A stretch of 64,000 bases of DNA from Chelonoidis abingdonii. Its lineage: Eukaryota; Chordata; Testudines; Testudinidae. A program made the translations under genes and the position numbers. The first letter of the stretch is position 1, and each line of letters starts with the position of its first letter. Below are positions 1 through 12,500 of this stretch, piece after piece. The notes under the pieces were generated by a model. It made no database searches. It was not told the DNA's origin and worked only from the letters and a program-made list of their open reading frames with translations. The stretch lies in the NCBI RefSeq assembly GCF_003597395.2, contig NC_133778.1:23735734-23799733 (forward strand). Direction: 5' to 3'.

Positions 1-923
1 CCCAGCCCTCTGTTGACTCTTTCCCCCCTCCCCCCATGACCCCAGCCCTGACTGGCACCCCCACACATACCCAGCCCCCCTACCCTGACACCTGCATCCC
101 CCTCACATGCCCCCAGCCCTCTGCCCTGACTCTTGCACCCCCCACATCCCCATGCACCCTGGACATCCCCACCCTGAGCACCAAATGGGAGCCCCTGCAC
201 CCCTCACACCACATGGGAGCTGCCCAGGTAAGTGCCACCACACCCAAACCTCCTGCCCCAACCCTTCATTTTAGCTCCTGGCCAGACCCTTCATCCCCAG
301 TCCTGTGCTCGGTCCACTCCCACTCTCAGCTCAGTGCAGAGAGAGGAAGAGAATGGGCCAGAACCAGGGAGAAGGTAGGTACCCACTGTATGGGGGGCAG
401 GGCTGGGACCCCAGACCGGCACTGGGCTGAGCAGGTCCGGCAGCTGCAGGTCCGGCAGCTGGGACCCCTGAGCGGCAGTGGACTGAGCAGGTCCGGCAGA
501 TGGAACCCCTGAGCGGCAGTGGGCTGAGCCGCTCAGCCCACTGCTGCTCTGGGGTCCCGGCTGCTGGCCCCGCACAGCCCACTGCTGGTCTGGGGTTCTG
601 GCTGCCAGACCCTTCCCAGCTGGGGTCCTGGCCGCAGATCTCACTCAGCCCACTGCTGGCCTAGGTGAACAGAACCCCACACCAGCAGCGGGCTGAGTGG
701 GTCGGTGGCGTAAGATCAACATTTTAATTTAATTTTAAATGAAGCTTCTTAAATATTTTTGAAAACATTGTTTATTTTACAATACAATACTAGTGTAGTT
801 ATATAGATTTGTAGAGAGAGACCTTCTAAAAAACATTAAAATGTATGACCGGCACACGAAACCTTAAATTAGAGTGAATAAATGAAGATTCGGCACACCA
901 CTTCTGAAAGGTTGCCGACCCCG
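1..923. mobile_element. hAT-like DNA transposon fragment, cut by the window edge
   Basis: The right end reads GGTTGCCGACCCC at about 911-923, the complement of the GGGGTCGGCAACC terminus typical of hAT elements. Inside it lies an AT-rich stretch (715-900), then a C-rich block (1-300) and degenerate GC-rich units built on GGCAGTGGGCTGAG in both orientations (400-690). Open frames of 80-158 codons here come from this low-complexity sequence and show no domain. The left end is outside the window, so family and target duplication cannot be checked. Confidence 0.55.
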
Positions 924-924
924 G

Positions 925-1015
925 CCTTAGAGACTAACAAATGTATTTGAGTATAAGTTTTTGTGCTGTAGCTCACAAAAACTTATGCTCAAATAAATTT
1001 GTTAAGTCTCTAAGG
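925..1015. repeat. Near-perfect palindrome, about 42-bp arms
   Basis: The segment starts CCTTAGAGACTAACAAAT and ends with its complement ATTTGTTAAGTCTCTAAGG, around a short centre (GCTGTAGC). It would fold into a long hairpin. It directly abuts the right end of the hAT-like fragment. It looks like a small foldback element or part of a dispersed repeat; I cannot name the family. Confidence 0.6.
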
Positions 1016-1968
1016 TGCTACAAGTACTCCTGTTCTTATTAAACAAAATACACTACTGACTCTGAATGACAGATAGGGTCAGCTGGATAATGTACACACC
1101 CAAATCTTTAATTTATTTGGGGCAGTGAGAATCTCCTCAGTGTATTTCTGTGTGTGACAGGTTTGGTCACAGAGTCCCCCTTGAGATTGTCATGTGATGT
1201 GCTGAAATTACCTCTGAGCCCGTTTTCCCTGATCACTTGAGACTCCAGAACCCTGCCTTGTTGAGCCAGACACGCTAGCCTGCTGCAACACAGACCCGGG
1301 TTTGAACCACGTCCCCAAAACTGCAGGCTTTAACTGAAAACCACTCAGCAGGTTACCTAACTGCAGCACCCAGATACCCAAACAAACCCCAAATCTGTTT
1401 TACTCTGTACAAAGCGTATACAACGTAAACTCAAGAATTGTCTGCCCTCTATAACACTGAGAGATGCACAGCTGTTTGCTCCCCCAGGTATTAATCACTT
1501 ACTCTGGGTTTGTTAATAAACAAAAGTGATTTTATTAAGTATAAAAAGTAGGATTTAACTGGTTTCAAGTAATAACAGACAGAACAAAGTAAGTCACCAA
1601 GCAAAATAAAACAAAACACACAAGTCTAAGCCTAATACAGTAGAAAACTGAATACAGGTAAATCTCACCCTCAGAGGTGTTCCAATAAGCTTCTTTCACA
1701 GAGTAGACTCCTCTCAGTCTGGGACCGATTCTTTCTCCGGTACAGTCCTTGTAAGTTCCAGCTCAAGTGATAACTACTCATGACTGGCAGCCCCCTTTGT
1801 TCTGTTCCATCCCCCTTTATAGCTTTGGCCCAAGGCGGGAATCTTTTGTCTTTCCCCATCTCTCCTTCTAAATGGAAAAGCACCAGGTCTAAGATGGATT
1901 CCAGTATCATGTGACTGGTCACATGTCACTGTAAGACCTCATTCTTCATTACCCATGTCATGTACACA

Positions 1969-2104
1969 TAGGGTGACCAGATGACAAAGATGAAATATCG
2001 GGACGCGGGGAGCGGAGGAAAAAAAACAAACAAAACATCGGTTGGGACGTGGGACAAACAAGCAAATATCGGGACAGTCCTGATAAAATCGTCTGGTCAC
2101 CCTA
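1969..2104. mobile_element. Small hAT MITE, 8-bp TSD TGTACACA
   Basis: The terminal inverted repeats are TAGGGTGACCAGA and TCTGGTCACCCTA. The element is flanked by a perfect 8-bp duplication TGTACACA (1961-1968 and 2105-2112), the hallmark of hAT transposition. It is 136 bp, has no coding capacity, and repeats the motif ATCGGGAC internally. It is nested in the LTR-like element. Confidence 0.85.
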
Positions 2105-2179
2105 TGTACACAGGAAGGCTTGCAGGTGAATAAATCCATTCACAACCAATTGTGCTAATCAATGGGAGCTGTCAAGATC

Positions 2180-2302
2180 TAGGTTGAGCAGACAGCAAAT
2201 GTGAAAAATCGGGATGGGGGTGGGGAGTAATAGGAACCTATATAAGAAAAAGATCCAAAAATCGGGACTGTCCCTATAGAATCGGGACATCTGATCACCT
2301 TA
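2180..2302. mobile_element. Small hAT MITE, same family, 8-bp TSD TCAAGATC
   Basis: A 123-bp copy of the same family, with degenerate ends TAGGTTGAGCAGA and TCTGATCACCTTA and internal ATCGGGAC motifs. A perfect 8-bp duplication TCAAGATC flanks it (2172-2179 and 2303-2310). It inserted only about 75 bp from the first copy, in the same LTR. Confidence 0.85.
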
Positions 2303-2557
2303 TCAAGATCCTAAGCCACCATTAATGGCCCACACTTTGCATAATTACAGTAGGACCTCAGAGTAATACTTTATAATTCTAGCTTCAGATACAAGAATGA
2401 TACATTCATACAAATAGGATGAACACACTCAGTAGATTATAAGCTTTGTAATGATACTTTGCAAGAGACCTTTTGCGTAAAGCATATTCAAGTTACATTG
2501 TATTCACACTCCGTAGCATATTTCCATATAAGATATGGAGTACAATATCACACTGTG

Positions 2558-3411
2558 TATTTATTTAGTTTTGTTAAAGTTGTATAACAATTGAATTGCT
2601 GCCCATTGCATGCTCTGGGTACCCTTACAACAAATAAAACTGTGGTCATATAATTAAATTTAAATACCTCACCCTCAAAGTTTTCCAGATAACAATAAAG
2701 CTAAAAAACAAAACAACAAAAGCAGCCATAAAACAAAACAAGAACACCCAATCATCAGACATCACTGGAAACAACTGCTGCCTGTTCCCCCAATTTTCTT
2801 TTCCCCAAATGTCTCAGTCTTATCATGTGGAGACAGAGAACCCATCCTCAGAGTTGTGGGATCCTCTCAAAATTAAAACAAGCTACAAACCTTATAAAAT
2901 CACTGCTACACTCTACAATAATGTTGTCAAACATTATGGGTTACAGTACTGTTACTGCAGTGTTCAGGACATTACTTTAGGTAGAATACTGTAGCATTTT
3001 TTTAATCATGGGAAGGCCAAATCCAAATTTTCCTTATATTTTATCTGTCACAAGCTTATTCAAAAAATCAGGAATAATAGGGAGGTCTGCTAGTTTTTTG
3101 CATTGTGCAGTATGTTCTGTTAAGTTAAACATCCTGTTTTTATGAGCTTGTCCACAACTCCATCCACCTGTTTGCCAGTTTTAGCCTTTTTGTTGTACAA
3201 ACACTGAGGATGCAACTATTACCTTTATTGCTTATATGAGAGTAGCATCCTAACTTGCCTTGTTGAGAGTTTTAAGTTTCAAGTTTCATAGGAAAAAAGC
3301 TTCAAAACTTCTTGTACTGTTCAGCTTAAGGCTACAAGGAACAGCAATATTGTAATTCTTTATAGATCGTTTAATATCCTAAAGCTATAACCATGCTGTT
3401 TTTTCTCATAG
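2558..3411 (+). other. ANKRD44: ANKRD44 intron sequence, no gene seen
   Basis: AT-rich intron leading to the first visible ANKRD44 exon. A (CAAAA)n-like stretch lies at about 2705-2745. A short open frame at 2809-2994 has no recognisable domain. The 3' splice site at 3410-3411 is preceded by a T-rich tract (TTTTTTCTCATAG). Confidence 0.6.
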
Positions 3412-3557
3412 AACTCCACTTCATGCGGCAGCCTTTGCCGATCACGTGGAATGCTTGCAGCTTCTTTTAAATCACAATGCACTGGTAAATGCCGCAGATA
3501 ATTCAGGGAAAACGCCACTTACGATGGCAGCTGAAAATGGACATGCAGGTGCTGTAG
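3412..3557 (+). CDS. ANKRD44: ANKRD44 exon, ankyrin repeats
   Basis: The exon begins with the last base of a codon, probably Arg, and encodes [19 protein letters not shown], then a linker, then [18 protein letters not shown]. It ends in phase 1 before GTAGGT. It holds one full ankyrin repeat and most of a second. The acceptor is CTCATAG. The next exon supplies the remaining two bases of an Asp codon. Confidence 0.93.
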
Positions 3558-6500
3558 GTAGGTACCTATTTGCTTCTGTAAATCTTGAAAGAAAATGAAG
3601 GCTATTGTACTTACCCATCCAAGTGCTTTATCAGTTTTTTTCCCCCTTGGGGATTATAAGAGATATAAGAGTACATACCTAAATGTGTGTCCATTTATTT
3701 TATATAATGGGTAAAAGGAAGTTAGCTTCATATTTTTAAAAAGGCTCATGTGTTTATTGCACCCAAAATTCTTGTCAGTTGTTTTCATTTCACTTTGCAA
3801 ATAGTTTCAGTAACAGATAAACCATGCCCATTTTTCTGGCAAAAATCAAGTAGCATGTGATTAAAAAGTGCTCTCAGTATTAATTCCTTCATTTGTCTCA
3901 TTTCTCTGAATATACAGGGCAACAGAATCTCTTTCTAGCAGGAAGATGAAGAGTAATCTTTTGTAGTTAAATTATTAAAAGATGTTTATTTTGAAGTGCA
4001 AAATATTGTTTTGAATGGGCAACTGTAAGTTGAGTCTGGATTTATTACTTTTTAAAAAACCCTATAACAAATATTAACTCGTACTTTCTCTCCAGACTTG
4101 ACTGCGTAGCCCATGTCCTGGATTGCTACACCCATTATCTCCCCCAAAGATATAATGAGTCAGCAGAACCCACTTACTCCTCTCAAAGCAGGATCCACAG
4201 TTGTTAACTGGGTGGACTGTTTCAGGCCAAAACTGCCATTCTGATGCTGCAGATTTCATCAGTCAAATTAAAATGAATACATTTGAACTGACAATTTTGG
4301 GTAAAATGAACATTATTTAATTAACAGTTTCCCATTTTCAACCAGCTGTTAGCTTTGGTTTGATTGCTGATTAACTGCACAAATTACAGTTTGTTCATTG
4401 ATAATTTTTCCTCCACATTTGTATAGTTTATATAGAATAAGGATCTATTTGACCATCTACAGTACTGTGTGCACATATTCTGGAGACTGGAGTTAATTTT
4501 CTCCTTTGCAGTTTGCAGGTGCATCAGTCTGTAGGATTTATCCAATGGTTTTTGTTTCTGTATTTCAGATTTTTTGGTGAACAGTGCCAAGGCTGATCTG
4601 ACTGTAAAGGATAAGGACTTGAATACACCCTTGCACTTGGCTAGCAGTAAAGTATGTTAAGGAACTTGGTAGACTGCGCGCGCGCGCACATACACTTGCA
4701 TTATATATACTATATAAGTGTGCATTGAAGAGGTATTTAAAACAAGGCCTTGGCAGAGTATTGAAGACATTCATTTCTCAGGCCAATGAAATGCTTAGTG
4801 CAATGAAGCTGTGATGTACACAAACTTGGGGGGGGGAAAGCAGGGAGGGAGGAAATGTAGTAGAGTTAGCTTGCTCTTTGGCCTATCCAGGAAGGTTACA
4901 GTAATTTTGAGAGGCAAGGCAATATAGGCTGCTGTATCTTACTACTTTTGAGATACTGGTAACAGCGATAAGGAAATATTGCTAATGTGAAGAAGCTATG
5001 AGACCATTGTGAATTTACAGAATAGTCTCACTGTAATATGTATAATACAGCTTTACATAATCTCTTGGGTTTCTGTGGAAAGGGACAGAAATTTCCTGTT
5101 CAAACTGATGCCAAGATCTTGTAAAAGTTGAGGCAGAAATCAGGTTTGGTCATGGTTTTCTTTTCCAGGCTCTGTGTCCACATATTTAGTAACCTCAGTA
5201 GGCTTCACCTCCTCTCTCCTCCTAGTCTTCTGCTGCCACTACCTGGCTTAGCAAGAAAGAAATGCCCTCATTCCCTTAACAGGTTTTTCTTTTTCAATTG
5301 CACCTTTTAATAGGTGGGAGTTTAGTAGCGATCAAGTTTGTTCAAGGCCTCCTTGCCATATCCCACTGAATACCCCTCCCCCAATTTATAAAGCTGCATC
5401 AGCTATTTTGTTAGCACCTCTTATCAGCTGTTTAATATGGTACATGTGGCACTGGACCACCTTCAAGGAATGGACACCTGTGCTAAACACCTATACTCCA
5501 AAGCCCCAACCCTGCAATTTGTTCTGCCCAGGCTGACCCTTGCACTTATGCAGAAGAAGTTGCAGAATTGTGGCCCAATTCTGCATTATTTAATAAAATC
5601 TTTGGAAAGTTTAATTGTCAATAGTGCCCTTGTCATGCAGGGGGAAAATACTACTTCAACTATTTAATCAAAAAACAATTAACCTTTCTTTGCCTAATTA
5701 AAATGCATAAGCAATCAGGCACTTAAAGGTCAAGGAAGTACTGTTACTAATACTAAATATTGCTTATTTATTTAAAAAAAATATACCATCAGTTAACTGT
5801 CTTTCAAAGGATCAGTACTGCTCCATGAAGACATGGATTCAAATACAGCTTAAAGTAGGGTCTATATGTATAAGACATTCAGTGTTTTAAAGGAAAAAAG
5901 CCACAGCTGGCACATTTGGATTACTTAAAATTCACCCAGTAATAATGGTAGGGATTGCAATCTGTGTCTCCTGGCCTTTGAAATTCATCAAGTATGCACC
6001 CTTTTATAAACTCAGAAGCATGTTTGTAATTCTAAATGCATTTTTTAATTTGGATTTGTATTTTTAATTTATGTTGCCTCAATTTTAAAACCCTCTGCAA
6101 ATTAACATTTATTTTATTTTTAATATTAGGGTCATGAAAAATGTGCCTTGTTAATACTTGACAAGATCCAAGAACAGAGCCTTATTAATGCAAAAAATAA
6201 TGCATTGCAGACGTAAGTAAATGCTGAAATAATTTTACTATTTACTTGTGCTCTTATGTATTGTTTTTACCAGAAAATTCAGATTTGGAATTTCAAATTA
6301 ACGTTACTTAGATTTTTCTTAAGTGTGTAATTTAAAAAAAAAATTAAATTTTTCACTGTGGTAGAATATCTGAAAATCATTGATTTTTGGAATATCTTGA
6401 GCTATATTTAGTCCTATGAGGCATGTAGTATTAGGTGTTTCTGTGAAGATCAGCTGGTTTATTCTTTTAAAAACAAACATAGGTTTTCCAGTGAATAAAG

Positions 6501-9500
6501 CAGAAATTGTAGCCTGTTGTGTTGAATGTGACTCCTAATATCTCCCCCCCCCCCCAAAAAAAAAAAGGATTATCCCTTCCAGATTTAACAATGTAAGTTA
6601 AAGAAGAGCAACACTTTTTTTTCTCCCTGCTATGGTCTTTAGGAATGTACCAGGATCTGATCCACACATTGTTCGGCCACACCAAAAAAAAGATACGAGG
6701 CAGTGGATGTGGCTTAATTAGGCCGCGACTTTGTTCACTTAAAATATCTGGAAGTACCCGGCCATAAATTGTACAGTGTGGGTCATCATCAGTTTCTTAA
6801 TCACTTCCACATAATCCCCAGCCTGGTTGGACCTCGCCTCCTTCCCTCATATGAGGGCTAAAGGAGGGTTTGAAAAGGAGAAAATTTGGCTCCCCACTAT
6901 CTCAGACGTAGGACCCCTGAACCCTCCTCCTTTAGCTCCCTTAAGGGATGCTTTCCTTCAGATCCTTTCCCAATCCATTTTATCCAATAACTGTAACCCT
7001 GTCATGCATTTTATATACCAAAGTAGTGACACTATAACTTAATCCCCCAGCCTTGCCCCACCCTGCTGGGTTCCAAAGCTACTGTGGGAAAGGCGCAAAA
7101 AAAAAAAAAAAAAAAATCTCACCCTGTCTTGACCAACCTGGTAGTAAGGGAGAAATTCCTTCCTAGCCCCCAAGGAAAGAAGGGCAAATAGTGGAATGCC
7201 AACAGTGCGTCCTGAAGAAATCTGGTCCTTTTTCAGATTTTATGGCTGAGAGGATGGGTTCTCCCATCTTGATCTGATGAAGGAAGGCCAGCAATAACTT
7301 CTTCTTCTTCTCCTTCAAGTAGAGTCCCTGTGGGGGCGCCAATTCACATGCTAGGCTGTCTGGTAGCAGTGCCTGTTTGGCCTGTGCATGCATCCCACAC
7401 ATTGAGGCTATATGGGGATGCACAAGCGAACTTCCCTCAGTTTCTTCTCAATCACCTGTGACCTAAGACAGGGTCTACTGCAGTGGTTCTCAATCTATTT
7501 ACTATTGTGGGCCACATCCAACATTCCCTGTATAGCTCTGAGGATGTCACACGGACCTCAGCTGTGTGCTGATTGGGACTCAAATTGAGAACCACTGGTC
7601 TACTGTGTATCTGTTCTCTTTAGTATTCAGCGGTTGGTTGGTTGGTTAGCTAGTTAGTATATAGTTAGTTATTTTATATTGTTTATAGTTATTGGAACAG
7701 TTGTCCCCCCCTTTTTTCCCCCTTAGGAAAAAATGTCATTCATAGATATAGTTAGAGATTTCAAATCCTTCCCCATTTAGGAAATCATTTTTTGTTGTTT
7801 TGTTTGGGGATGCTGGAGTTCCAGGAATTTAAAAGATGCTTCTCCTGCAGTGAGGTTGTCCTGATCAGTGACAGGCATTCTCAGTGCCTTTGCTGTTTGG
7901 GAGATGCTCATGTACCCAGTAAGTGCAAGATCTACACTTCCTTCAAGGGTAGATTCTGAAACAATAGGACGAAGTTTAAACTCCTAGCGATGCAACAATC
8001 CTTAAAACTGGCTTCAGATCCAGGGGCAGAGGACCTCCCTGTGCATAGGCCTCCCACTATGACTACATCAACATCTAGAACATCAGAGGCTGCTAGAGAC
8101 AGGCAGTATCATGGCACCAATTGCATCCACAGCACCAAAGACCTCACCAAAGGTAGCCTCAACATCCGTCTCTACACAGAAAGATGTAAAGAGTAAATCT
8201 CCGAGAAAGTCTTAGTCACCAACATGTGCTTTAGAGAGTAGCAGAAAAGCTCCAGATCCCCTCAGAGGAGGTCCAGGACACAAGCTCTTGGACATCCTAC
8301 AGCCTAAGGAGTCTAGCTAAATAGCACTCCCAGTGAATGAGGCCATACTAGAACCAGCAAGAACTGAATGGCACATGCCAGTTATGTGTGCATCTACACC
8401 TAAGAGGATGGAAAAGTGGTACTTTGTCCCAGCTAAGGAAGTGGAGTTTTTGTTCTCTGACCCTGCCCCATACTCCTCAGTCATCCAAACAGCTGCAAAA
8501 AGGCCCAGCCAAAAGCTCCGAAGGGCAATCTGTGCGGATAAGGAAGTCAAGTGTTGAGGGGAGAAAAGTGTTTAATTCCATCATCTTCCAATTTAGAATT
8601 TCCAGCTACCAGGACTCCCTGGCAAAATATTCTAAATTCCTGAGCTTTAAAGACAAGTTACCCCAGGAGGACAGGGCTCAATTTCAGGCCCTTATTGACA
8701 AGGAAAGATTAGTGGCAAGAACCTCATTAAAGGCTGCAGTCAACACTGCCAGTATTGCTTCAAGAGCTATAATGATGTGCTGGGAAATTGAGCTGCATTT
8801 TTGGGGTTCCAGGGAGGTACGGAACACTAGTCTTTTGATTAAGTTAGTGTTTCCAACCAGAAGATAGACAGGTCTTTGCACTCACTAAAAGACTCCAGGG
8901 CAACCCTCCATTCCCAGGGCGTATATAGACCAGCCCTGAAGAGGAAGTACCATAAGCAGTCTTACAAGCTGAGGTCTTTACCAGTGCTCTTACGAGCTAC
9001 CTTGCAAACAGCAGAAGATGCAAAAATATTGAGACACTTCCCCATCCTCCTCTACTGCAGCTACCTGGTCTCCATGGCCTGTCTCTCTCCACCAGCCAAA
9101 AGATACTTTTGATGGGACACTTGGGAGCTACGAACTAATGTTTATGCCATCTCCACCCAATTACGAGATCTCCTTTGGTGGACGTCTAGCACAGTTTTCC
9201 CCACAGCTGGGGGCAATAACAAAGGACAAGTGGGTGCTAGATATCATCCATTCTGGTTATACCATTGGCTCCCAACCCCGCCAAAATTTCTTTCCCTCTC
9301 TTCAGAGACTATTCTCATGAGGAGATCCTACATTAGGAGTAGAATTCCTCCTCCAGTGGGAGCAAGGAAGAGCAAATCAAGGAAAAAGGTTTTATTCTAA
9401 ATATGAGGAGGGTGGAGACTTTCTCAACGTGCAGCCAACTCAGTGTATTTATTTGAAAGCTAAAATTCTGCATGATTAGATTGGCAAGAATAATACCATC

Positions 9501-12500
9501 TGTGGATAAAGACACATGATTCACCACTCTCAGTATGAAAGATTTGTACTTTCACCTCCTTTCCACAGAAAATTCCTGATTTCTGGTGGGCCCCAACCAC
9601 TGTCAATACAGGCTACTTTGGTTTGGTCTAGCAGCTGCATCCAAAGTCTTCACAAAAGTGTTTTCCATAACAGCAGCGCAACTCAAGATAGGGTGATTCC
9701 ACCATCTTCCTGTATCTAGACTACTGGCTTTTTAACGGCAGGACATGTCCAAAAGTCATAGCACTGACCTCATTGCTACTTTGTCTCATAGCATCTCTGA
9801 ACATGGAAAAGTCTGCTGTGACTTTGATACAGACTATAGATTTAATAGGAGTGACCTTAGACTCAGTCAGAGCAAGAGCTTATCTTCCTATGGACAGATT
9901 GTAAGCCATGGGTAGCCTGAGAGATCAAGTTATGCACAACCCTTGGATATCAGTCTGGATTTGTTTAACTCTCCTGCGTTGTTTGGAGTCACGTACTTAA
10001 ATAACTCCATTAGCCAGACTCCAACTCCATTGTCTGTAGGCTTGGCTTCGAACAGTATACATACTGAGCAAACACAGCATAAACATTGTAGTAACAATTT
10101 GCACCACAATAAGGGCCTCTCTGACTTGCTGAAAGATCTCCCACACCCAACAGGATAATAATCACAGATACCTCTTTGTTAGTTTGGAGGCTCACATACA
10201 CGGTCACACTTGGATGCCCTCGGAAACGAGGATACACATACATCTCCTGGCGCTCACAGCAGTCCAAGAAGCATGCAAAGCATTCTTACCATTAATCCAG
10301 TCTCACCACATTCTTGTGTTAGACAACAAGACAACTGTATTCTATGTAAACAAACAGGGAGATGTGAGATCCATTCCCCTGCGTATAAAATCTGTCAAGT
10401 TTATGGAACTGGTGTATCAATAACCATATTACCCTATCAGCAGTGTACTCCTAGGAACCAAGAATAGGCTTGCAAATAGCGTCAGCAGGCACTTTGCCAC
10501 TGACCATGAGTGGGAGTTTGATAGCTCAGTGGGGAATTCCCTACCCAGATCTGTTTGCCTCTCAGACTAACAGGAAGCGCAGCAAATACTGTTCCAGGGG
10601 AGCTCAGAGCCAGTTCTCCAGAGGTGACAATACAGCAAATTGTATAGGCCCAAACCAGTCAGGGGTCCTGTAACTGCCCACACTGTAATCTGTGTGACTC
10701 ATGGTTTTTGAATGTTTGGGATCGGCAATGCTGCAGATAATGGAGCACCTATATATGTAAGGATAGGATCAAGACCGATCTTGTAGACTGAGGGGGTGAT
10801 TTGCTCCCACTGACAAGAAGGCAGGTGTGGAAGGCTGATGGAGGTTTCACCCCTGGATAAGAGGTGAAAACACCCCAGTCCATCTCCAGGGGGAGAGAAG
10901 AGATGCTTTGATTACCAATTGGGATGTACTGCAATAGTGCTGAGTAGATTCTCTTCACCTCCTGCTACTTCAACAATGAAAGAGCCTAGCAACAAAATGT
11001 ACAATGATTCTGGTATCCTGCCAGAATTTTCCTGCAGAACCCAAAGGAAAGTGAAATACTGAATTTTTCATCTTAGCCAACCTGATATCTTTGCCAAACT
11101 AAGATATTCTATCTTAGCCAAAGTGAAGATGGAACAAAGGCAAGACATTTTGCTAGACTGGGGTCAATTCCCCTGCCAAATATCAAAGGCCTGCTGCAAA
11201 CAAGGGAGGTGTGAGAGCCTTTCAGCTAAATATTTTATAATGAAAAGTGTTATGCATGCACTATATACAGTGTCACTATCAGTTCCTCCTCTATCTAAAC
11301 ACATATACATGCATGCACATTCAGAAAGAGCATGTGTGTGCATTCTTGTCTGTATGTGAAAACAAGATGTTTTATAGATGTGGAATTAAAATTTTATGTT
11401 TAAAAGAGGTGATGTTATTTACAGTCTATCTAGAATACAATTCTGAGGATCCAGAAAAGCAGCTGAACATGCTCTTAAGTGTTACTTAACCAGATGTTTC
11501 AAATATATTGCAAATCATACTTGAATCTAGAGTGTTATGTTTTGTAGACCTCTCCATATTGCTGCACGAAATGGCCTAAAAATGGTGGTTGAGCAGTTGC
11601 TGGCCAAGGGGGCATGTGTACTAGCAGTAGATGAAAATGGTAAGTGAAACAATGTAATTTGACAGTCTTCAGAAGAGCACCTAAGGTGATTTTTACAAGT
11701 AACAAAAGAAATAGACCTGCAAACTGGTTAATTAGACAACACTGATGCTTATACTCCTTTGTGAATAAGATGTTCAGTTGTATAAGTACCCAAACAAAGA
11801 TACTACTTCTGTATATTTTATATCAAACACACCGCAGACATCACAACAGTCCCCTTAATGTTAATTTTGCATGTGCTGTCAACAGCTAGTCTTTCTTTAA
11901 CCCCTGGGTGCAATGGTGGTTTGAATTTTCTAAACATGCAAAAGGCAACAGAAAATTCTGACTCCTTGCTCTAGAGTTAAGGATTATACATCTCACCAGA
12001 GCATGTTTAATGGTTAGGAGAAAAAACATCAGCAACTGTTTGTTTGTACCCCAATTCATTCTGAGATCAAAGTTAGTAATCAAATTTTCTAACTAAATCT
12101 GATATGCTAACAAATTATTACAAGCCTGTAGAAAGTGTGAATAGTGTGAAACATATTTTCAAGTGTAGTCACCAATTAAACACTTTGTTTCAGACCTCCA
12201 TGAAATCTTTTTTCTAAACACAAAATATCTGTAAGGGAAAGTCAAAACTCTGTTTTTATGGTATTCTGAAATTAACCTTTAAAATTCCTTCTTTCTTGAA
12301 ATAAGCTGGTTTCTCTTACGACACTGACTCAGTGGCATTTAAGTATTCGATGTAACAGTTCTGTGCCTCAGTTTCCCTACCTGTAAAGTGGGAATAATAT
12401 TTTTTACCCATCACTGTAAGACACTTTGAGATCTATGGATGAAAGACACTATAAAAGTGATGAATCTTATTTGCCAAATTATACTAGTCAGACGGCATGA

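Larger units (their letters stand above)
1153..2552. mobile_element. Solo-LTR-like element with 5-bp target duplication
   Basis: The element begins TGTGACAGG and ends ATATCACA, the TG...CA termini of a long terminal repeat, and is flanked on both sides by CTGTG (1148-1152 and 2553-2557). A five-base duplication fits LTR retroelement integration. On the complementary strand there is an AATAAA at about 1530, so the LTR probably points to the minus strand. No internal retroviral coding region is present. Two small hAT elements (1969-2104, 2180-2302) inserted later; without them the LTR is about 1.1 kb. It lies in an ANKRD44 intron. Confidence 0.6.

Noticed and set aside
36..644. 158- and 117-codon frames at the window start
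   Set aside because: Low-complexity Pro/Thr/Ser-rich translation of C-rich repeat sequence within a hAT-like fragment.
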